NCBI GenBank assembly: GCA_021292105.1
Contig: CM037869.1
Coordinates: 39,378,655-39,442,654 of the forward strand
Source: Anadara kagoshimensis
Lineage: Eukaryota; Mollusca; Bivalvia; Arcoida; Arcidae
Direction: 5' to 3'
Length of the DNA: 64,000 nucleotides
Positions 9,347 to 21,300 of this stretch are shown here, piece after piece; the stretch's first letter is position 1; the number at the start of each line of letters is the position of its first letter. Below the pieces are notes generated by a model. It saw nothing but the letters and a program-made list of their open reading frames with translations, was not told where the DNA came from and searched no databases. The position numbers were made by a program, and so were the translations under genes.

Positions 9347-12300
9347 CTAATGTTTTTAGAAAAATTTTGGTTGGCAGGTAGGCAATTTTTGGTAAAACAA
9401 ATTTTACATTGACCATTTATTTCATTGTGCCAACACCATTCTTACGAAACAAGATGCAATAATATCATGTGACAGCTAACGCAAAATCTGCCATTAGACT
9501 TGACTTGTCTCTATGAAAGTTTTTTGTGGATTTTGAAAAAATTCTGCTTTGACATTACTGATTACATCATCAGATTAAATTTTGTATATTTTTTTTGCTG
9601 TCAACCTGACATTCCATCTGTCCTTCTTGTTCTGTATTTGTCATGTTTGGGTTTTGTAAACTGTGCATTTGTTTTCTGATAGTTCTTGTTTAATTAAATT
9701 CCTCTGTGGCTAACTGGTCTAAAGTGACTCCTTACAGATCACACCACTGTGATAATTCAGTTGGTAGAGTGATCCCTTTGTAAGTGGCCGGTCATGGGTT
9801 TGAACTTTGACCGGGTCTGACTCAAGACTTGAAAGTGGGTAGTGACTGTTCTTTCACCAAGCACTCTGCATAACAAAATGAAAGTCATAGTTCTTTAAGA
9901 TGGTTATGGTAGGCTTGGCACGAAAAAGAACCCTGCTGTATAATACCATCAGCACAAGCAAAATTTCTGCAACTTCATCTATATCTGGTGACATCTCATT
10001 ATAAGTAAAATATTCTCAAATGGGACATTAAACACCATTACTCAACTCCTTACAGTGCTCCAGATAGAGCGCGTAACTGCGTAATTACGCAAATATTTTG
10101 GACATCAAAGTATTAAATAAAAAATCCATGCGTTTTAGAACGCAAAACTAAAAGCTGGTTAAGAATAAAATGCCACTTTGGTGCGTATTCACGGTAAACC
10201 GTTCTGATAGACAAGCGAGAAAACTCAAATATACATATGAAACCTGAGAAGTCAGTCACTAGTGTAAAGTGTGTAAAGGGGAGATAATTAGTAACAGGTC
10301 TCCTGTTTTGCTGTAGAGCAAATAATGCATAGCAAAGCACATCAAACTGACATGCTAATTAACGCATCCCGTCTATGAGGAAAAATTACTTCTCAACGTG
10401 GAGCAAAAATGCGAAATTTAAAGAAGATGAACATCAGTTATCGATGTTCAAGTTTGTCAACCAAACATACCAAAGCAGCCAAGAGAGATCATAGAATCTT
10501 TTGATTCAAAAATCAATCACGACAAGTACTGACAGTGAACTTTGTAAAGAGCATAGATCAGTCTCTGAAAAAACATTGGCAAAATGGTGCAATAAATTTC
10601 CATGACTCACTATTTTCTGAAATAAAAACTAAAAACTTGCTGCTGAAATGCACATTGTGTACAGACTATAAAACGGACAGTCTATGGGCTCAAGAGGGGT
10701 CTTCAAACATTCAGTTAAGTGGTATCGATGGGCATTCAAACAGTCAGGAACATTTGATCGCCAAGCATAATTCTAATTTAAAATAAATATTGCTGATTTT
10801 CAAGAACTGATTTAACCATATTAAGCATTGCAACAGAAATCTGTGCTTCATGAAGAATTATGCCTCAAAAATTATCTGGAGCACTGTCCTTACAGATCAC
10901 ACACAGTACCTCTCAACACTTACGCTCAAACCCCTCTCTGTCACATCTTTATGCGAGAAAGTCGGTTCACTTGCTGAAGGTTAGGTTTTCTCCAGTCACT
11001 CTGGTTTCCTCTGCCATCCCAGATCTTGCCAATTGACATAAGCTAAAGAATGTGGACTGGGACTCTGGTTCCCTCCACCATCCCAGATCTGGCCACCTTT
11101 ACGTAAGCTGAAGAATCTTGACTGGGATGTAAAACACCATTGCTCTACAACACTCTAGTTGTAATGATACTGATGATTTAACATATCATTTCAGGGATTT
11201 ATCAAGGGCCTATTTAGGGCCGAAATTCGGCCCCATTCCCAATGGAAAAACATTGTTTTTTTCCCAAAATGGGCTGAGAAAATTCCCAATTAGAAAATCG
11301 TACCAGATACATAGCTGAAGTCTGGTCATAAATGTGGCTGCTTTTCTCAATCTTCAATCAACTCAATACACTAAAAGCATTAGATTTAATCATTAATGGC
11401 ATAAAAAATGATGTCATAGTTTTCCCAAAATGAGCAAAAAGTTGATAGTTTTTCCCAATTTTTAGTTTAGGGCCTTTTCCCAAAAGACCCTGATAAATCC
11501 CTGCATTTATATTGCCAACAAAATTATACATGTACTATAATTATTGAACATTTATGGGAATATTTGATATTATGGAACAGACAGAACAGTTTTGTTACTA
11601 AGTTACTAACATTGATATTACTACTGCGGATAGTCCTGATTTATCATTCATTTTAGCTTAACGGCGTAAAAAGTATTAATCTAGAATATGCATATGATTT
11701 AAATGGTTTCACAATTTTGAATGCCTGTTTGTATAGAAACAGGACATATAATGATTAGGTGTTTTCTGCCTGTCTTTATCTGTCTATCCATCTGTTTGTA
11801 ATAGTTTGTCAGGTTTACTCCTTCATCACTGTTGAAGATATTTTATTAAACATGGTATGTACATAAATACCAAAATATGACATTGTTTATGCCAGAAGAG
11901 GAGTTGAGTTGAGTAATGGTGTTTAATGTCCCAGTCAAGAATATTTCACTTATATTGAGACGTCGCCAGCTATAGGCGAAGGTGAAGAAATTTTGCCGGT
12001 GCGTTGCGCTGATGGCATTATACAGCAGGGTTCTCTAGTGTGCCAAGCCCACCGTGACACGGGACCTCATTTATTTTAAGTTCCCATCCGAAAGAACCGT
12101 GACTTTCATTTTGTAATGCCGAGTGCTTGGCGAAAGAACAGTCACTACCCACTTTCAAGTCTTGGGTCAGACCTGGCCGGGGATTAAACCCACGACCTTC
12201 CACTTACAAAGCGAGCACTCTACCAACTGAGCTACTGCAGTGGTATGCCAGAAGAGGAGGTAACTCTGCAAATTTCTCACAGAGTTGTGCCCCTTTTGAA

Positions 12301-15300
12301 ATTTCAGTCATGTTATTTCTTATACCGTCTATTCCTCACACACTACTGAACTAAACAGGACATATTATTATATGACTTACTTGACTTAATCCTTTGCACC
12401 CCTGGAGGGGCATAGGGCCTCGACAATAGCTCTCCATCTGTCCCGGTCATGTGCAGCTCGTTTGGCCTCTCTCCATGACATTAAGATCAACCTCAGATCG
12501 TTGTCTAATGTTCTCTGCCATGTTGTTACTGGGCGGCCTCTCTTCCTCTTTCTCTGTGGATTCCAGTCCAGAGCATGCTTCGTGATGTTTCCCTGTTCTT
12601 GTCTTAGGATGTGCCCTATCCATCGCCATATTCTTTTCTTTATTGTGTCTGGTAATGGTTTTTGATGTGTCTTTCTCCACAGGTCCTGTTTTGATATTTT
12701 CTCAGGCCATCTGATTTTTAAGAGCTGTTTGAGACATTTGTGAACAAAAACTATTATTATATGACTGAGTGTTTTGTTTCTCTCTGATTGGTCAATTTCA
12801 ATGGTACATATAGCAATATACAATAAAAAATGCCTAAAAAAGTCGATAAATAGTTGGCGGACCACTTAAACGCTATAAATAGTAACAAAAAGTTGGCAGA
12901 CCACTTTTCGATCAAAAATAGTAAAGGAACTTCCCGTAAATTATGACATCATAATTAAAAACGTCAAAAGATAGCATGTGATGACTTCATTGACAAAGTT
13001 TTGGCAAATTACAAAAATGAAATGTCGGATGACGAGCAGCTTAAACGTTTGCATCTGTGGAAATCTCAGAATTGGAGACAATTTTGACATCAAAAGATGC
13101 CGTGGACACAAAAAAGTTAACAGAGAGTGCTATTAAACTAACAAGAAATTATTTAAAAGAGCTTTTAAAACAAACCGGCTTTACCGACCTGATGAACGTC
13201 TCCCGTCGATCATTTTGCTAGGTACACTAAAATTGGATTTTTTAAATGTCATTTTGAAGTGTCATATATAGAGGATCTTAGACGAGTGGGGGTTAAATAT
13301 GAAATTTATTAAACGAGTTTAATAATTAAATATGCCACGAGCCTTGGCGAGTGGCATATTTAATTATTGAACGAGTTTAATATATTTCATATTAAACCCT
13401 CACGAGTCTAAGATTCTATATATCACATAACTCAAAATACCGAGACACATGACATGTACATATTATTTGATGCCATATAGAAACAGACGATTTCTATCTA
13501 GGTCAGACAAATCACCTCTAAATTAACTGCGCAAGTAAGAATATAGTTCTATTTAGTTATAGTAAAAGTAAATTAATCACCTAGAAAAAAAGACATAATC
13601 AGTATGTAAGTTTAAATCATACTATTTTTCAGAATGCATCAAAATTATTTTTCAAAGAATCAGAAAGTCTTCAGAAGTCTAAAAATAAACAACAGACTGA
13701 CACAGTTTTCATATGATGTCATTAGGCACGACCACTACGTAAATCAGAAGCGTGATAACTGATTACGTCACAATCAAGTGATATTACATGGGTACCTGTG
13801 TAATACGAAAAATATTACACCGTTTTATTCCATCAATAAACAGGAGGGTTATGTGTTATAATAAAATAATTACTGTCTTTTGATATATAACATTTTATAT
13901 TTTTATATTTTCAGTAAGCCAGACTGAATTGAGTCGTAGTTGTATTGCCTCCATCTTAGCATGTGCCTTTCTGTGTCTGTTTGAGAAACGGGATAAACCA
14001 TGGAAGACTGGCTCATATTTCAACATCATCAATTTTGACAAATTTTTTGTTAATTTACCAAGGTATGATTACTGTCAATTGGTAAATTTTCGTGATCGTT
14101 TTATATTGGCGTGAATTTGCGAGTGAAACGAGTCGCGAAAATAAAAGATTCGCGAAAAATAAACAGTAATTAAAATTATAACTACAGAGTCACGAAAATT
14201 AAAAGACGCGAATAGATATTAAAGTGCGTTCATGCGAAAATTAGATGACGCGAAAATTTCCCAATCTACAGTATATGATTATATCCAGGCCTCTCGTTGG
14301 AATTTATTTTGGGCCATTATTGGGGTCCCATTCAGAATTAAAAATGATATGGTTTTTAATTGATTTTTCACAATTTTAATGCTCTAGAAAGGTAAAAATC
14401 ACTGTCCGTTCACCTATAGCTGCTGCTGGTGCCATCTCAATATAAGTGAAACCGGTACAGAAAAACCCTAATTTAACAAATCAGTTGATTGTACTCTTTA
14501 AAATAAATATGTTTACAGTATTGATTAATTGTTTGAAATAGAATTTATGTCTCAGTCAAGAATCTATTACTTTTTAGCTCACCTGGCCTAAAGGCCATGT
14601 GAGCTTTTGCCATCACTCACTCGGCGTCCGTCGTCCGTCAGTCCGTCAGTCTGTCAGTCCGTCAGTCTGTCAGTCAGTCCGTCTGTAAACTTTTCACATT
14701 TTGGCTATCTCCTCTGAAACCCCTGAACCAATTTTAACCAAACTTTACAGGAATGATGTATAGAAGGTTCTGTACTTAGATTGCCGAAATTATTTTGATC
14801 CGCCAAAAAACATGGCTGCCAGCGCAGAAGATAGTTTAACATTGGACCCTATGGGAAAAATGCATTTTTGACTATTTCCTCAGAAATGATTGAAGCAAAT
14901 TTAACCAAACTTTACAGGAATGGTGTAAGGAAGGTCCTTTACCTAGATTGCCAAAATTTTTCTGATCCGTCGAAAAACATGGCCGCCAGCGCAGATGATA
15001 GTTTAACATAGGACTTTATGGGAAAAGCATATATTTGCTATCTTCTTTGAAACCGCTGAGCCAATTTGAACCAAACTTTACAGGAATAATGTATGCAAGG
15101 TCAGTTACTAAGATTGCCTAAATTTTTCTGATCCGCCAAAAAAAATTGCCGCCAGGGCCAAACAAAGTTTAACATTGGGCCCTATGGGAAAACGCACATT
15201 TTGGCTATCTCCTCTGAAACGACTGAAGCGAATTCAATTTAACTTTACAGGAATAATGTATGGAAGGTCTTTTGCAAAGATTGCCGAAATTTTTCGGGTC

Positions 15301-18300
15301 CGCCTAAAAATACGGCTGCCAGCGGGGAACATAGTTTAACATTGGACCCTATGGGAAAAACACATTTTGGCTATCTCCTCTGAAACTATTGAATCAAACT
15401 TAACTAAACTTTAGAGGAATGATGTATTGGAGGTTCTTTGCATAGATTGCCAAAATTTTTCTGATTGGCCAAAAAACATGGCTGCCAGAGCAAAAGGTAG
15501 TTTAACATGGGACCCTATGGAAAAAATGCATTTTGGCTATCTCCTCAGAAATGACTGAAGCGAATTTAACCAAACTTTACAGTAATGATGTATAGAAGGT
15601 CCTTCACTTAGATTGCCAAAATTTTTCTGATCCACCAAAAAACATGGCCGCCAGAGCAGAAGATAGTTTAACATTGGACCCTATGGGAAAAGCATATATA
15701 TGCTATTTCCTCTGAAGCTTGGGAAGCAAATTGAACCAAACTTTACAGGAATGATGTATAGAAGGTCTTTTACATAGACTGCCAAAATTTTCCTGATTGG
15801 CCAAAAAACATGGCTGCCAGTGGAGAATATTGTTTCACATTGGACCCTATGGGAAAAACATATATTTGCTATTTCCTTTGGAGCTACTAAAGCAAATTGA
15901 ATCAAACTTTACAGGAATGATGTTTGGATGGTTCTTTACTTAGATTGTGGACATTTTTTTGATCCGCCAAAAAAGATCGCTGCCAGCACAGAACATAGTT
16001 TAACCTATCCCTATGGGAATAGCATATATTTGTTATCTCCTCAAAAGCTACTGAAGCAAATTGAACCAAACTTTATGGGAATGATGTATGGAAGGTCCTT
16101 TACTTAGATTGACAAATTCAAATTGCCTGTTTCATTTACAATAAAGGCAAAACACTTTCAAAATCTCGGAAGCTGAAATTTCATTGGACAATAAATGTTA
16201 CAACAATGGCTTATTCACATATGCCCCTAAAAGGTGTTTCCTCAGATCTCCCACTCTGCACCTATATCGAAAAAACTGTGAATGGTACATATAGTTCTAC
16301 AGTGATTTCCTTAGCCATTCTGTCTGATATAAACAGTGCATTTGTTCATCACTGGAATACAAATTTGCTTTAAAAGCATTTTAGTCAGGTGAGCGATACA
16401 GGCTCAGCCACACTGAGCCTCTGGTATTGAGATGTAACCAGCAATACTGTCTACCTGTAGTTGCTTTTATTCACTTGGGACTTAATTTAGCTATATTTGT
16501 GGTTTGACTGAACAGCACAGAATTAAATATCAAGTGAAAATTTTCAAGTAACATTCATTGAAGTTAGATTTAGATAATCAGGACAGAAAATTATTATTCC
16601 TGGCCACTTCACCCGGAAATTTTATACCTGTAAAAATGAGGGTCCAGTGTTGGAGCCGCGAAATTTTATCCCCACAGAATTAAACAACTATACAGTGTTC
16701 TTAAACATACCATGCCTACTACTGTGATACAGGGCATCAGTTTTTAAGGTCTCTTCCGAAAGGACATGTTACTTTCATTTTTGAATACTGAGTGCTTGGT
16801 TAGAGGACAGTCGCTACCTATTTTCAAGTCTTGGTCAGACCCTGAATGGGCTTTTTGAATACTGATTGCTTGGTGAGAGGACAGTCACTATCTATTTTCA
16901 AGTCTTGGTCAGACCCTGGATGGGCTTTGAACCCCAACAACATCCCACATACTGTTTACAGTAGTTCAGTGTCATTTTCAGTCACCTGTTTCGATAAAAA
17001 AATTACATGTTACTTGATAGTCATATAAAATTACTTATAATCTTATGTCTTATTTTTCAGTCCTTCTCAGAATGCCAAGATAAGATGTATTTTGAGTTAT
17101 TTTGAACAAGTAGCGGAGAAGAGACATGAACTTCATGGAAATGTTATATTTATACGCCAGGTGAGTAGGGCTGGGACGAATCAGACACCTCGAATCGAAT
17201 CAAGTTCGAATCAAAACACCTTGGTTTGAATAATTTCGATTCGAATCAAGAAAAATTAATTACTACATGTTTTGTAATGTACTTTTATTCTTATTATCAC
17301 ATGTGACATCATTCTTACGACCACCAAGTAACAACACCTTTATAACAAAAAAGATACCTTTATTTAAGGCAAAACAAAATCAAAATATCAACAAAAAATA
17401 ACAAAAATTGATTGTTCAACACTACATAAGATTCTAGTGTGAAAAAGTGTGTTGTCAACAAAAAATAACAAAAATTGATTGTTCAACACTACATAAGATT
17501 CTAGTGTGAAAAAGTGTGTTGGTTTGCTTCCTAAAAGTCTGTGGTTTTTCAGGCACTCTGGTTTCCTCCACCATCAATAAACTGACCACTTCAGTATAAG
17601 TTAAAAAAAATTGACTTAAGCATAAAACTCCCATTACTTCCCACTTCACATAAGAATTGGTTTTTACAAAAAATGCTTATATTTTAGATGTATAAAATTC
17701 TAGTTTTCTTGTGTGTTACACTACTTTGTTTAATTTTTCGTTTCAGGTCATTCCACCGTGTGAGCTTCCTTCAATGGACACTTGGTTAAACTGTCGATCT
17801 GAGTTATGCCCCTTGATAGCCCATCGGGAAGGTTTAATAGAAGATGCAGGATTTGAAGCTATTCATGTAAGTATCACTCGTTGATTAAATTGTTTCAGTA
17901 AATTATTTCATCAGTGCTGCAGCAAGAAGTTTTTAACACATTAAGATTTATTTATCAACTATTTTGTAGGAAAAAAATTGCATAAGGGGGCAGGCTGTTA
18001 ACAAGGAATTTTAATTTGAAATTTTAACAGACGGATACTAATTCATTATTTGAAAATATCTTATGAATTTTGCATTGGAATATATCATGCCGAATGCTTC
18101 AGGGTCCTTTGAAAGATACCTTAAAAAAGTTAAACTAATGTCACATTTCTCTTAAAAACAAATTCGAGAGATATTTTGGTTTCGAGGTGTTGAACTAAAA
18201 TTCATGTGGAGATTCATTTGAGATCATTTGCTTTTAAATACATGTAATTGGTTAAGAAAAAATTAACATTTTCAATTATTTCCTTTTGCTTAATTTACTA

Positions 18301-21300
18301 CCAAATAAAGATAGTTTCTCCTGGGGAAAAACGGCTAAAATTTCCAATTATCAAAATAAATAAGTTGACCTTACCCACAAAATAAAATTCAAATATTGCC
18401 ACAATATTATAAAATGATATCTTTGCAATGAGGAACTTGTCTATTGCAAAGCATGTTATAATGCAGTTTGCTGTATTTCAGATCTTCATTTTTCCAAATC
18501 GTAAAAGATGAAACCGAATCACTGAGTATGATTTATCTTAAAAACAAATTTGTAAGAAGTTGTGGGTTTGAGGTAGAGTGGTGAAAAGGGAGATAACTGG
18601 ATGTTTTTAATTGATATAAGGGAGATAACTTGCTGTACATTTGTTTATAGATTGATTTTGCTAACAGATACATTGGTGGTGGAGTTTTAGGAAGTGGAAG
18701 AGTTCAGGTTAGTTTAAGATGGAATGCTATGTGTAGGTATGAGTTATGTCCCTTACAGGGATTCTGAAAATCAAGACTGTTGGGACATTGTTGTCCCCCG
18801 CCGCAACGCGGAGTGGAGACATAGAAATGCCGGGCATCCGTCCTTGGGTCTGTGTGTCTGTGCGTCCTTGTTTCCGTCCGTCACACTTTTTTGTTAGCGC
18901 TCTCATGCCTACAAATTTTAACGGATTTTCATGAAATTTATACCAAATGTTTATACCACTAATATCTTGGTCAAGTTCGCAAATCAGCATTGGTCGATAC
19001 TTTTTGTTGGAGTTATGGGACTTTGACCACAATAATGACTCTGTTTTATCCAAAACTTGACCTTGTAAGCGCTCTCATGCCTACAAATTTTGACGGATTT
19101 TCATTAAATTTATACCAAATGTTTATACCACTAATACCTTGGTCAAGTTTGAAAATCAGCATTGGTCGATACTTTTTGTTGGAGTTATGGGACTTTGACC
19201 ACAATAATGACTCTGTTTTATCCAAAACTTGACCTTGTAAGCGCTCTCATGCCTACAAATTTTGACGGATTTTCATTAAATTTATACCAAATGTTTATAC
19301 CACTAATACCTTGGTTAAGTTTGAAAATCAGCATTGGTCGATACTTTTTGTTGGAGTTATGGGACTTTGACCACAATAATGACTCTGTTTTATTCAAAAC
19401 TTGACCTTGTAAGCGCTCTCATGCCTACAAATTTTGATGGGTTTTCATAAAATTTATACCAAATGTTTATACTACTAATACCTTGGTCAAGTTCGCAAAT
19501 CAGCATTGGTCGATACTTTTTGTTGGAGTTATGGGACTTTGACCACAATAATGACTCTGTTTTATCCAAAACTTGACCTTGTAAGCACTCTCATGCCTAC
19601 AAATTTCGACGGATTTTCATTAAATTTATACCAAATGTTTATACCACTAATACCTTGGTCATGTTTGAAAATCAGCTTTGATCGATACTTTTTGTTGGAG
19701 TTATGGGACTTTGACCACAATAATGACTCTGTTTTATTCAAAACTTGACCTTGTAAGCGCTCTCATGCCTACAAATTTTGACGGATTTTCATTAAATTTA
19801 TACCAAATGTTTATACTACTAATACCTTGGTCAAGTTCGCAAATCAGCATTGGTCGATACTTTTTGTTGGAGTTATGGGACTTTGACCACAATAATGACT
19901 CTGTTTTATTCAAAACTTGACCTTGTAAGCGCTCTCATGCCTACAAATTTTGATGGGTTTTTATTAAATTTATACCAAATGTTTATACCACTAATACCTT
20001 GGTCAAGTTCGAAAATTGGCAATAGTTGATACTTTTTTGTTGGAGTTATGGGACTTTGACCACAATAATGACTCTGTTTTATCTAAAACTTGACCTTGTA
20101 AGCGCTCTCATGACTACAAATTTTGATGGATTTTCATTAAATTTATACCAAATGTTAATACTACTAATATCTTGGTCAAGTTCGTAAATCAGCCTTGGTT
20201 GATACTTTTTGTTGGAGTTATGGGACTTATGAATTATGGAGTTATACAGTATACTAGTATACTGCTTTCCCGGCGGGGGACCCAGGAATTCTATTCTTGT
20301 TGAAATTTATTTGTGGATTTCTGTTAAGTATGTGCAGCAGTATTGAGCTCCATGATAAATGTTGTACATAATTATAACAAAAATGCTTTCATTCATGAAG
20401 CAAACGGTCACAATTTTCGGACGTTATATTCTCAGTATGTCACAAAATCAAATAAGTACAGTTCATCCTGCCTTAAAGGCCATCTTTATTGAAGGGCCAC
20501 TTGCTTATAAAGTCCAGTAGAATTGTATCTCAATTGTTCTTTATTCATATTATTTGAACCTGTATATAAAGGCCACCTACCCATAAAGGCTGCTTTTACT
20601 GGTTCCTTTGGGTGGCCTTTATGGACAGGTTTGACTGTATAATGAGACTTGTATTTACAAATAGAATGAATAAATATTTATTTTATGATTTCTATAGGAG
20701 GAGATAAAGTTTACAGTTTGTCCGGAGTTGATAGCGTCCATGTTGTTTATGGAATGTATGGAACACAATGAGGCCATTGTTATCAAGGGATATGAACAGT
20801 ATACCCTTACCTCGGGGTATGCAGCCAGTCTACAGTATGTCGGGCCATACAAAGATCCAGCAATGGTAAGTTTACCATAAACTGCTACTGTAAATATTTA
20901 TTTTTGCAGTGTACTTATTTTTGCTTATTTCGTGGTCACTTGTTTTCTGTGAAAATTAATACCTATCTATCTTTCTATCTATCTATTTATCTATCCTCTT
21001 TGCTCCTAGCACAGATCTCTCCACTTCATCCTATTTAAAGCAACTATCTTAGCAGTCCTCCAACTTGGCCAGCCCATATCATGTCTTTCCTTTTCAGTTG
21101 TTCTTCTCAAGGTCTCTCTTATTCTCCCTCTTCTTTTAACTTCTGGCGCCCAGGTCAATGCCAAAATTAATACCGAGGGAAAATTATGATATGCTTATTG
21201 TTTTATAGTGCAGATTTAAAAAAAAACGCGAAAATTTAACTAAGCAGATATGATTTAATTTCATATACTTCAAAAATACGTGCGAAATTAAAATGTTTAC

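Larger units (their letters stand above)
9745..10886 (+). mobile_element. SINE (family 1) with a hAT-like element in its target duplication
   Basis: The SINE is at 9745-10046: tRNA-like GTTGGTAGAGTGATCCC head, tail ACACCATTACTCAAC. Its target duplication TCCTTACAGATCACAC is at 9729-9744 and again at 10887-10902. The second copy is interrupted after TCCTTACA by the element at 10053-10886. Confidence 0.75.

Noticed and set aside
12018-12354. Short open frames over 12018-12354
   Set aside because: They fall in a complete family-1 SINE and its flank; the same words recur in other copies with stops.
18990-19920. Series of identical 80-codon plus-strand frames
   Set aside because: They recur every 172 bp within a satellite array and overlap one another in different frames.
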